Assembly (NCBI RefSeq): GCF_051900415.1
Contig: NZ_JBHZGL010000001.1
Location: forward strand, 372,001-436,000
Length of the DNA: 64,000 nt
Origin: Frateuria_A sp051900415
Lineage (GTDB): Bacteria; Pseudomonadota; Gammaproteobacteria; Xanthomonadales; Rhodanobacteraceae
Direction of reading: 5' to 3'
Translations under genes and position numbers: made by a program
Shown here: in pieces, positions 8,310 through 16,088 of the stretch
Layout of the letters: every line of letters starts with the position of its first letter
Numbering within the stretch: position 1 is the first letter of the stretch
Notes under the pieces: model-generated
What the model was told of the DNA's origin: nothing
What the model saw: only the letters and a program-made list of their open reading frames with translations
Databases searched by the model: none

Positions 8310-8351
8310 GCGCCGCGCCGGTTTCCCCAGGCCGGCGCGGCGCTTTTTTTT
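8310..8351 (+). terminator. Intrinsic terminator after DUF2884 gene
   Basis: A perfect 12-bp stem (8310-8321 and 8332-8343, GCGCCGCGCCGG and its complement) with a 10-base loop is followed directly by eight T residues at 8344-8351. This is a textbook rho-independent terminator for plus-strand transcription from the genes upstream. Confidence 0.95.
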
Positions 8352-8434
8352 GCGTCCGCGCACCTGCGCCTGCGGGGCCGCGTCACGGCACGCCCTGTTA
8401 GGCTCCGGGGCTGGTTCGAACGCGGAGTGACGCC

Positions 8435-9271
8435 ATGCCCGACCTGCTTGCCCGGATTCACCTGTCCGAGAACGCCACGTTGCTGGGAATCAACATCCTG
8501 ATGGCGCTGCTGATCCTGCTGATCGGCATCTGGCTGGCGGCGCGTGTCGCCAACCTGGTCCAGCGCGCGATGCAGCGGGCGAGCATGGACGAGACCCTGA
8601 TCGGCTTCCTGCGCAACCTCATCTATGGCGTGCTGGTGGCGGTGCTGGTGGTCAGTGCATTGATCACCGCGGGGGTGCCCTCGGCGCCGCTCGTGGCCGC
8701 ACTGGGCGCCAGTGGCCTGGCGATCGGCCTGGCCCTGCAGGGTTCGCTCAGCAACCTGGCCTGGGGCGTGCTGCTGATCATCTTCCGGCCCTTCCGCGCG
8801 GGTGACTTCATCCATGCCGGCGGCCTGGACGGCACCGTCGAGGCGGTCAACCTGATGTACACGCTGCTCTCGCTGCCCGATGGTCGCGAGGCGATCGTGC
8901 CCAACGCCAAGGTCGGCGGCGACGCGATCATCAATGCCAACCGCCGGGGCACGCGGCGGTTCGAGCTGAACGTCGGCATCGGCTACAAGGACGACATCGG
9001 TCAGGCGATCGGCGAGATCGAAAAGCTGTTTGCTGCCGATCCGCGCATCCTGAAGGAGCCACCGCCGACCGTGGTGACCGGCACGCTGGCCGAAAGCTCG
9101 GTCGAGCTCATCATCCGCGCCTGGACACGCAGCGAGGACATGTGGGGTGCGCAGACCGAGCTGCTGCGCAAGATCAAGGAAAGCTTCGCCGAGGCGGGTA
9201 TCAGCATCCCATTCCCGCAGCGCGAGTTGACCGTGGTGCAGGGTGCCTTGCCAGAGGCAAAGGCCGGCTGA
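8435..9271 (+). CDS. mscS: Small-conductance mechanosensitive channel, MscS family
   Basis: A 278-residue protein of the short MscS type. Three membrane segments are visible: residues about 15-35, 60-80 and the pore-lining TM3 (VAALGASGLAIGLALQGSLSNLAWGV) with its Ala/Gly packing pattern. The beta domain follows (FRAGDFIHAGGLDGTVEAVNLMYT, then IVPNAKV), then the alpha/beta cage and a short C-terminus. The channel opens under membrane tension to release solutes on hypo-osmotic shock. It sits between a strong terminator and a class B REP palindrome, so it is probably monocistronic. Confidence 0.95.
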   Translation: MPDLLARIHLSENATLLGINILMALLILLIGIWLAARVANLVQRAMQRASMDETLIGFLRNLIYGVLVAVLVVSALITAGVPSAPLVAALGASGLAIGLALQGSLSNLAWGVLLIIFRPFRAGDFIHAGGLDGTVEAVNLMYTLLSLPDGREAIVPNAKVGGDAIINANRRGTRRFELNVGIGYKDDIGQAIGEIEKLFAADPRILKEPPPTVVTGTLAESSVELIIRAWTRSEDMWGAQTELLRKIKESFAEAGISIPFPQRELTVVQGALPEAKAG

Positions 9272-9276
9272 GCTTC

Positions 9277-9342
9277 CGTAGGGTCGGCTTCAGCCCACCG
9301 CCTGCACGCGGCGGACGACGGTGGGCTGAAGCCCACCCTACG
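9277..9342. repeat. REP palindrome, class B
   Basis: Inverted arms 9277-9300 and 9319-9342 (core GGCTTCAGCCCACCG), with one or two mismatches and an 18-base spacer. Same class as at 29475 and 63727. It lies just after the mscS stop codon, between convergent genes. Confidence 0.9.
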
Positions 9343-9491
9343 CGTTCCACGCCGCGGATGCGTAGCGAGGCCATGTGAGGTGCGCAGACCAAGCTGAGTG
9401 GGGCAGCGCGGCAGGTCGCGTGTTTGGCCCACCGCCTCCCGGCACGCAGGGGAGAGGGGGCCTTGCCCTCGGCCCGCCAGTCTCCTCAGGC

Positions 9492-12400
9492 TTATTGCAC
9501 CGTCACCGGCCGCCGGTTGTCCCCCGACACGCGGTCGATCAACTCGTTGAACGGGTCGATCCCGGCCTCGGCCGGCGTGCCGTCGACGGTCACGGTGAGG
9601 GTGCTGTCGCCCGCCGGCAGCAGGCGCTTTTCCAGGTACAGCGGCTTGCCGTCGCGACCCTTCCCCGGCGAGGCGGCGAACACGCCGATGTCCACCGGCA
9701 CGTCCGGTTCGGCCGGCGTCTCCTTGCCGGAGCCGTCGACGTGGACCTTGCCCGCATGCACCTTGAGCGTCACTTCGTAGCGGCCGTCCGGCAGTTTTTT
9801 CGCCGTTGCTTCGCTGATGCGGTTGTCGAACAGGGTGATCTTCCAGAAGAGGTCGTCCAGCAGGCCCTTCCATTGGGGGCCCAGCGCGGCGGCGAGCGTG
9901 TCCATGAAATCGCGCGAGCTGGGGTAGGGCGGGCCGCGGAACTGCCAGCGCTGAAGGAACTGCTTCAGCGCGCGGTCGAACACATCCTCGCCGACATAAT
10001 CCTGCAACGCATAGAACACCAGCGAGCCCTTGTTGTAGTGGATGTACTGCTGGTTCTCGACCTTCGCCAGCGGCTCTTCGGCAACCTTTTCGGTGGCGCG
10101 GCTCATCAGGTACCTGTCCAGCTCGTACTTGAGGAACTTGCGCATCTGGTCGGCGCCGTACCGGTGCTTCATCACCATCAGCGCCGAGTACTGCGCCAGC
10201 GACTCGCTGAGCATCGTCGAGCCCTGCATGTGTGCGCCGATCACCTGGTGCGCCCACCACTGGTGCGCCACTTCGTGCGCGGTGACGTAATAGACGTAGT
10301 CCACCTTGGACGGGTCGCGCAGGTCGGCGATGAAACCCACGCCTTCGGAGTACGGGATCGTGTTGGCGAACGACTGCGCGAAGTGCGCGTAGTTGGGGAA
10401 CTCCAGGATGCGCACCTGGCGGTACTGGTAGGGCGTGAAGTGCGCCTGGTAATAGGCCAGCGCGTCCTTGGTCGCCTGGATCATGCGGTCCACGTTCCAG
10501 GCGTGCGCGCTGTCGTAGTAGACCTCGATGGCGATGCCCTCGTAGCTGTCCTTCTTCACCGTGTAGCGCGCCGACAACCACGCGAAGAAGTTCAGCATCG
10601 GCCGCTCGGCGGTGTAGGTGAAATAGCGCCGGCCGTTGGCGGTCCAGCTTTTCTTGAGGTAGCCCGGCGCGAGCGCGATCTGGTCGGCCGCGGTGGAGAC
10701 AGTGGTGCTGAAGTCGATCCAGTCCGCGTCATTGCTGACGTAGTTGTTGGCCAGTGCCTTGGCGTCGCCCAGCTTCGGCATGCGCGGCACCTCCGGTGGC
10801 AGGCCGTACTTGCGCCGGTCGCCGCGATCGGTCAGTTGCACCTCGCTCTGGTAGCCGAAGCGCGGCAACACCTGGCTGTTGAAGAAGCTGCCGTTGGCGA
10901 CCAGGAACTTGCCGGACGGCTCGTTGGTGAAGCCGCGCGGCGCGTAGGCGATGCGGAAGTCGAACGCCATCGAGGCGCCGGGGGGGAGCGGCCGCTTCAG
11001 GCGGTAGATCGCGTAGCCCAGCCGCTTGTCGTCGCTCACCGTCTCGTGTGGCGCGAAGTGCAGCGACTGGATCGTGAAGTCGGTATCGGTGTTGACGTGC
11101 AGCGTGTCGATCGGCTGGCTGCTGCGGTTGACCAGCGTGTAGTGGCCGCGGATCTCCAGTCGCCGCTGGTACGGGTAGATGTCCACGTCCGTCTTCACTG
11201 CGGTGATGCGTGGCTGCGGCAGGCCCTCGTACCTGGCGTATTTCTTTTCGTAGTCGGCACGCTGGCGCGTGTCGTCATCGCTGCTCGTGTAATGGTTGAG
11301 CACGTTGGTGTTGTAGAAGATCCACGCGCCGGTCGCGACAAAACCGGCCAGTGCCAGCCCCAGCGCAATCGCCGCGGGCCGGCGCAGCCGGGTGCGCGCT
11401 TCCTGCAGGCGCTCGCGCCAGGTCGTGCCGGTGCCGCGCACGTTGAACAGCGCGGCGACCACCAGCATCGCCGCGGCCGCGAAACCCCAGTAGAGGTCGA
11501 ACCACAGCGCCGCGGCCAGGAAATGGCCGAAGCCGTTCATGTCCGAATACGGCACCGACGAGGCGTGGCCGTAAATGGTCAGGTTGTGGTCCCAATGCAG
11601 CAGCGGGAAGCCGATCAGCGAGGCCACCAGCCAGACGATGCCCAGCAGGTAACCCATGAACTTGCTGCCGGCCAGCGTCTGGAACAGCAGCATCAGCACC
11701 GCCAGCAGCGCGAAGGGCGCCGCGTCCAGTCCCAGCGTCGCCAGGTACAGGCTAGTCTCCAGATGCGTATAGCCGTGGCCGAGCTGCCAGAGCATGCCGA
11801 CCAGGTCGCCGATCACCAGATACGCCAGCACCACCGCGAGCAACGCCAGCAGCCGCGCGGTGAGCGGCAGCCAATCCGGCAGCGGGAAGGCATCGACCAC
11901 TTCGGCCGTGTGCCGGTCGCGCTCGCGCCAGACCAGCTCGCCGGCGTAAAAGGTCACGATGATCGCCAGCAGCCAGTGGAAGCTGCCCTGGATGGTTTCC
12001 AGCACCGTGTGGGTGACCGGATAGACCGACGTGCCATAGAACTCGCTGCTGAACGCCAGCGCGAACAGCAGGTTGACCAGCCCGAACACCAGCATCACCA
12101 GGAACGGCACGCCGCGCAGCACCTGGGCGATGTCGAAGCCCAGCAGTGCGCGCAGCTGGGTGAGGTGCGCAGGCAGGCCGTGGGCCAGCCGCACGCTCGG
12201 CAGGCCGGTGCGCGCCGCACCGGCCATGGGACGCAGCAGCGGCGGTTCGGCGCGCAGCTTGCGCCCGGGCAGGCGCAAGCCCTCGCGGTTGGCGCGGAAG
12301 AGCACGAACGCGGCGCCGGCCAGCAGCAGCGAGATGCCCAGCCAGAGCAGCCGGTTCCACAGCAGCAATCCTTGCAGCGGCGGCAGGCGGTGATTGAGCT

Positions 12401-13079
12401 CGTCGGCGGACCAGTAGCGGGTGACGATGCCCAGCGTGCGATGCCCGAAGGGATCGAGCATGGCCGCGATGACGTGGTGGTTCACATCGCGCGTGAGCAG
12501 GCCCGACAGCGACAGCAGCACTATGAACGCGATGATGCCGATATAGGTGGCCAGCAGCGAACGGGTCACGGTGGCCAGCAGGAACAGCAGCGTGGCGACG
12601 AACAGCATGTCCGGCAACACCATCACGCCCAGTGCCCAGGCGTAGCCGTGCCAGTCGGCGGCGCCCAGCCGCGCCGGATCGATCCACGGCATCGCCCCGC
12701 CCAGCGCCACGCCCAGTATCACCACCAGCATGATCGCCACGGTCGCCGCGTAGCCGGCGGCTAGTCGCCCGCCCAGGTACGCGCCACGGCCGACCGGCGT
12801 GGCGAACATCAGCTCGGCGGTGTTGTGGTCGAAGTCGCGCAGCGCGGCACCAGCGACGAACACGCCGCCGGCGAGCAGGCCCACGATGGTGAACTGGTTG
12901 ATCAGCCGCACGATGACCATCGGTGCGTTGCGCAGCACGTTGCCGCTGGCGCCGCCGATCACCACCGCGTCGGTGCTGGCCACCGCGAAGGCGAGCCCGC
13001 CGAAGGCCAGCGCCAGGATCCAGAACAGCGGCGCACGCCATTGCTGGCGCCATTCGAAACGGAAGATCTCTCCCAGCAT
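9492..13079 (-). CDS. ABC-2 permease fused to M1-family aminopeptidase
   Basis: A 1195-residue two-part protein. Residues 1-600 hold about a dozen hydrophobic segments of ABC-2 permease type, in two blocks (first MLGEIFRFEWRQQWRAPLFW..., second from about LRALLGFDIAQVLRGVPF). The rest is a zinc aminopeptidase of clan MA: His935-Glu936-x-x-His939 (HEVAHQWW) with the next candidate Glu ligand 20 residues further (SES), one residue longer than the canonical M1 spacing. The ATPase partner gene ends four bases upstream, so both are one operon. Related ABC-M1 fusions are known in Xanthomonads; the exported substrate is unknown. The peptidase domain presumably faces the periplasm. ATG 13079 starts the permease; the frame upstream of it is shadow. 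Confidence 0.92.
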   Translation of the reverse strand: MLGEIFRFEWRQQWRAPLFWILALAFGGLAFAVASTDAVVIGGASGNVLRNAPMVIVRLINQFTIVGLLAGGVFVAGAALRDFDHNTAELMFATPVGRGAYLGGRLAAGYAATVAIMLVVILGVALGGAMPWIDPARLGAADWHGYAWALGVMVLPDMLFVATLLFLLATVTRSLLATYIGIIAFIVLLSLSGLLTRDVNHHVIAAMLDPFGHRTLGIVTRYWSADELNHRLPPLQGLLLWNRLLWLGISLLLAGAAFVLFRANREGLRLPGRKLRAEPPLLRPMAGAARTGLPSVRLAHGLPAHLTQLRALLGFDIAQVLRGVPFLVMLVFGLVNLLFALAFSSEFYGTSVYPVTHTVLETIQGSFHWLLAIIVTFYAGELVWRERDRHTAEVVDAFPLPDWLPLTARLLALLAVVLAYLVIGDLVGMLWQLGHGYTHLETSLYLATLGLDAAPFALLAVLMLLFQTLAGSKFMGYLLGIVWLVASLIGFPLLHWDHNLTIYGHASSVPYSDMNGFGHFLAAALWFDLYWGFAAAAMLVVAALFNVRGTGTTWRERLQEARTRLRRPAAIALGLALAGFVATGAWIFYNTNVLNHYTSSDDDTRQRADYEKKYARYEGLPQPRITAVKTDVDIYPYQRRLEIRGHYTLVNRSSQPIDTLHVNTDTDFTIQSLHFAPHETVSDDKRLGYAIYRLKRPLPPGASMAFDFRIAYAPRGFTNEPSGKFLVANGSFFNSQVLPRFGYQSEVQLTDRGDRRKYGLPPEVPRMPKLGDAKALANNYVSNDADWIDFSTTVSTAADQIALAPGYLKKSWTANGRRYFTYTAERPMLNFFAWLSARYTVKKDSYEGIAIEVYYDSAHAWNVDRMIQATKDALAYYQAHFTPYQYRQVRILEFPNYAHFAQSFANTIPYSEGVGFIADLRDPSKVDYVYYVTAHEVAHQWWAHQVIGAHMQGSTMLSESLAQYSALMVMKHRYGADQMRKFLKYELDRYLMSRATEKVAEEPLAKVENQQYIHYNKGSLVFYALQDYVGEDVFDRALKQFLQRWQFRGPPYPSSRDFMDTLAAALGPQWKGLLDDLFWKITLFDNRISEATAKKLPDGRYEVTLKVHAGKVHVDGSGKETPAEPDVPVDIGVFAASPGKGRDGKPLYLEKRLLPAGDSTLTVTVDGTPAEAGIDPFNELIDRVSGDNRRPVTVQ

Positions 13080-13083
13080 GGCG

Positions 13084-13968
13084 TCAGGCCGCCCGCGCCG
13101 TGGCCTGCGCGCGCAGGCGGCCGAAATAGACGTCCTCAAGGTCCGGCGCCACCGGCTCGAAGCCGGGCTCCGGCGGTGCATCGGCCAGTACGTGCAGCGA
13201 GGTGCGCCCGCCGGCCAGGCGGGTGGAAAGGATGGTCATGCGGGCGCGGTAGTTGTCCAGTTCCGCCTTGTCGATCGTGCGCCGCCACACGCGCCCGTCC
13301 AGGCTGCGGATCGCCTCGCGCGGCTCGCCGGTCAGCAGCACCTGGCCCTGGCCGATGATCGCCATGCGCGGGCACAGGTCGGTCACGTCGGCCACGATGT
13401 GGGTGGAGAGGATCACCACCACCTTCTCGCCGATCTCGGCCAGCAGGTTCAGGAAGCGGTTGCGCTCCTCCGGGTCCAGGCCGGCGGTCGGCTCGTCCAC
13501 GATCACCAGCTTCGGGCTGCCGATCAGCGCCTGGGCGATGCCGAAGCGCTGGCGCATGCCGCCGGAGAAGGTGCCCAGCTTGCGCTTGCGCACGTCCCAC
13601 AGGTTGACCTGGCGCAGCAGCGCCTCGGTGAGGTCGCGCCGCTCGCCGCGGGCGGTGACTCCCTTGAGCACGGCGAAGTGCTCGAGCATCGCCTCGGCGG
13701 AAACCTTCGGGTACACGCCGAATTCCTGCGGCAGGTAGCCGAGCAGGCGGCGGGTGGCCGGCTTGTCGGCCAGGAGGTCCATGCCGTCGAGCTCGATGCT
13801 GCCCTGGTCCGGGTCCTGCAGGGTCGCGATGGTGCGCATCAGCGAGGATTTGCCCGCCCCGTTGGGCCCCAGCAGGCCGAACATGCCCTGCGGGATGTCC
13901 AGGTCGATCCCGCGCAGCGCGTGCACGCCGTTGGCATAGGTCTTGGACAGGTGGCGGATGGTCAGCAT
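13084..13968 (-). CDS. ABC transporter ATP-binding protein
   Basis: A 294-residue ATPase with Walker A GPNGAGKS (Lys40), Q-loop YLPQEFG, signature SGGMRQR and Walker B LVIVDEPTAGLD, then a switch His (STHIV) and a C-terminal domain of about 80 residues. It belongs to the ABC-2 (drug/lipid or multicopper-maturation) type. GGAGG lies seven bases before ATG 13968. The gene is directly followed, after four bases, by its permease-aminopeptidase partner. A much longer open frame continues upstream antisense to aceF and is a shadow. Confidence 0.95.
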   Translation of the reverse strand: MLTIRHLSKTYANGVHALRGIDLDIPQGMFGLLGPNGAGKSSLMRTIATLQDPDQGSIELDGMDLLADKPATRRLLGYLPQEFGVYPKVSAEAMLEHFAVLKGVTARGERRDLTEALLRQVNLWDVRKRKLGTFSGGMRQRFGIAQALIGSPKLVIVDEPTAGLDPEERNRFLNLLAEIGEKVVVILSTHIVADVTDLCPRMAIIGQGQVLLTGEPREAIRSLDGRVWRRTIDKAELDNYRARMTILSTRLAGGRTSLHVLADAPPEPGFEPVAPDLEDVYFGRLRAQATARAA

Positions 13969-14319
13969 GCGGTTTCCTCCGCGCCACCCCGCGCGGCGCC
14001 GATGGGACCAGCATAGGGAGCGCGCCCGGCGGGCACATCGGCACAAGGTCATGCCTGCCGCGGCGCCAGGACCCTTGCCGCGCCCGCAAGATCCTTCCCC
14101 CGCGTTCGCAGGGGAGGGCTCGATGGCCCACGTTGCGGTATCCGCGGCATCGCTGTGGACACACTCCAGCCCGCTGCGACTCCCGCGCAGGCGGGAGAAG
14201 GTCCGGCCGACGGCCCGTCGCCGCCCGGCCCTACGCGGCGGGCGGCCGTTCGCTATCATGGGAGGCCTTGCGCGGCCGCCATCCCCGGGCGCTGCGCCCT
14301 TGCCATCGCAGGAGACCCC
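13969..14319. other. Divergent intergenic region with palindromic repeats
   Basis: The 351-base gap between the divergent ABC operon and aceF must hold promoters for both. It carries two partial copies of the CCTTCCCCC...GGGGAGGG type repeat seen elsewhere (14092-14118 and 14181-14202). No open frame with coding character and no clear sigma-70 boxes could be fixed by eye. Confidence 0.5.
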
Positions 14320-16077
14320 ATGGCCGACCTCAAAGAAGCACGCGTCCCCGACATCGGCGGCCACGACAACGTGCCGGTGATCGAAGTGCTGGTGAAGGCC
14401 GGCGACCGCGTCGAAAAGGAACAGAGCCTGATCACGCTCGAATCGGACAAGGCGACCATGGAAGTGCCCTCGCCGGTCACCGGCGTGGTCAAGGAAGTGA
14501 AGCTGAAGGTCGGTGACGAGGTTTCCGAGGGCGCGCTGATCGCGGTCATCGAGGCCGAGGGCGCCGCCCAGGCTCCCGCACCCGCCGCCGCGCCGATCGC
14601 CTCCGCCCAACAGGCGAAGGCGGCCGAGCCGGGCTCGGGCAAGGGCGCCGTCGACGAAGCGTCGCCGCAGCCGCCGCCCGCCGCACCGCCGGCCGGTGGT
14701 GGCGTGCGCGAGGCGCGCGTGCCGGACATCGGCCACGACAACGTGCCGGTGATCGAGGTGCTGGTGAAGGTCGGCGACACGGTCGCCAAGGACCAGAGCC
14801 TGATCACGCTGGAATCGGACAAGGCGACGATGGAAGTGCCCGCGCCGTTCGAGGGCGTGGTGAAGGAGCTCAAGCTCAAGGTCGGTGACGAGGTCTCCCA
14901 GGGCGCGGTGATTGCCATCCTTGAAACCGCCGGCGAAGGCGGCTCCGCGTCCCTCTCTCCCGGCCGGGGTGAGGGGGCGCCATCGCCCTCGCCCGATGCG
15001 CAGTCCGCTACCGGCCTGCCGGTCAGCGGCGGCGGCCCCAAGGCGCCTGAGCAGCCGGCCCCGGTCGGTGGCCGCGGCGTGCAGCCGGGCAACGTGCCGG
15101 AAGGTGACGTCGCGCCGCGCGCGCGTCCGCCGCTGGACGCCAAGGTGATCATGCCCGGCGACGCGCCCTACGCCAGCCCGGCGATCCGCGCGTTCGCGCG
15201 CGAGCTGGGCGTCGACATCGTGCAGGTGAAGGGCTCCGGCCGCGGCGGGCGCATCCAGCGCGAGGACGTCAGCGCCTACGTCAAGCACGCGCTGGCCTCC
15301 GGCGCGCGCCCGGTGCAGGGCGCGCCGGTGGCTGCCGGCGGCGGGCTCAACCTGCTGCCGTGGCCGAAGGTCGACTTCGCCAAGTTCGGCCCGGTCGAGG
15401 AAAAGCCGCTCACCCGCATCCAGAAGATTTCCGGCGCCAACCTCTCGCGCAACTGGGCGATGATCCCGCACGTCACCCAGCACGAGGACGCGGACATCAC
15501 CGAGCTGGAGGCGTTCCGCAAGAAGCTTGGCGAAGAAAACAAGGACCTGAAGGTCACCCCGCTGGTGTTCCAGATCAAGGCGGTGGTCGCGGCGCTCAAG
15601 CAGTTCCCGCAGTTCAACGCCTCGCTGGACGAGACCGGCGAAAAGCTGATCCTCAAGAAGTACTTCCACATCGGCATCGCGGTGGACACGCCCGATGGCC
15701 TGGTGGTGCCGGTGATCCGTGATTGCGACCAGAAGGGCCTGCTGGACCTGGCCCGCGAGCTGGGCGAGATCTCCAGGAAGGCGCGCGAGAAGAAGCTCGG
15801 CCCGAACGAAATGTCCGGCGGCTGCTTCTCGATCTCCTCGCTCGGCGGCATCGGCGGCACGGCGTTCACGCCGATCGTCAATGCGCCGGAGGTGGCGATC
15901 CTTGGCGTCTCCAAGGCATCGATCAAGCCGGTGTGGAACGGCAAGGAGTTCGCGCCGCGACTCATGCTTCCGCTGTCGCTCTCCTACGACCACCGCGTGA
16001 TCGACGGCGCGCTCGCCGCGCGCTTTGCCGCCTTCCTCGCCACCCAGCTCGGCGACATCCGCCGGCTGCTGCTCTGA
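14320..16077 (+). CDS. aceF: Pyruvate dehydrogenase E2, dihydrolipoyl acetyltransferase
   Basis: A 585-residue E2 with two lipoyl domains (lipoyl lysines Lys44 and Lys168, both in LESDKATMEVP), a long flexible linker, a peripheral-subunit-binding domain (YASPAIRAFARELG...GRGGRI, about residue 285) and a catalytic domain with the HxxxDG motif (His558, Asp562). It transfers acetyl groups from lipoamide to CoA in the cytoplasmic pyruvate dehydrogenase complex. The second linker contains SLSPGRGEGAPSPSP, translated from a genomic repeat. GGAG precedes ATG 14320. The E3 gene follows after 11 bases; no E1 gene (aceE) is adjacent. Two lipoyl domains rather than three is a normal variation. Confidence 0.97.
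   Translation: MADLKEARVPDIGGHDNVPVIEVLVKAGDRVEKEQSLITLESDKATMEVPSPVTGVVKEVKLKVGDEVSEGALIAVIEAEGAAQAPAPAAAPIASAQQAKAAEPGSGKGAVDEASPQPPPAAPPAGGGVREARVPDIGHDNVPVIEVLVKVGDTVAKDQSLITLESDKATMEVPAPFEGVVKELKLKVGDEVSQGAVIAILETAGEGGSASLSPGRGEGAPSPSPDAQSATGLPVSGGGPKAPEQPAPVGGRGVQPGNVPEGDVAPRARPPLDAKVIMPGDAPYASPAIRAFARELGVDIVQVKGSGRGGRIQREDVSAYVKHALASGARPVQGAPVAAGGGLNLLPWPKVDFAKFGPVEEKPLTRIQKISGANLSRNWAMIPHVTQHEDADITELEAFRKKLGEENKDLKVTPLVFQIKAVVAALKQFPQFNASLDETGEKLILKKYFHIGIAVDTPDGLVVPVIRDCDQKGLLDLARELGEISRKAREKKLGPNEMSGGCFSISSLGGIGGTAFTPIVNAPEVAILGVSKASIKPVWNGKEFAPRLMLPLSLSYDHRVIDGALAARFAAFLATQLGDIRRLLL
14948..14992. repeat. Repeat fragment translated within E2 linker
   Basis: CCCTCTCTCCCGGCCGGGGTGAGGGGGCG-type sequence, matching the GGGGTGAGGGG repeats in the lpd linker, is read in frame as SLSPGRGEGAPSPSP. 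It sits in the disordered linker between the second lipoyl domain and the subunit-binding domain, where insertions are tolerated. Confidence 0.6.
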
Positions 16078-16088
16078 GGAGGCGCGCC

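Noticed and set aside
9375..12764. A 1129-codon open frame opposite the permease-aminopeptidase gene
   Set aside because: Same shadow effect; the minus-strand product has clear membrane segments and a zinc motif, while this one has none.
14155..14319. Upstream extension of aceF
   Set aside because: The extra 55 codons are Pro/Arg-rich repeat sequence; GGAG before ATG 14320 fixes the start at the lipoyl domain.
13969..14319. aceE, the E1 gene of pyruvate dehydrogenase, upstream of aceF
   Set aside because: No such gene is found here; it must lie elsewhere in the genome, as in some related bacteria.
13969..15993. Extension of the ABC ATPase frame antisense to aceF
   Set aside because: The ATPase starts at 13968 with a good ribosome site; the rest is the reverse of the E2 gene.
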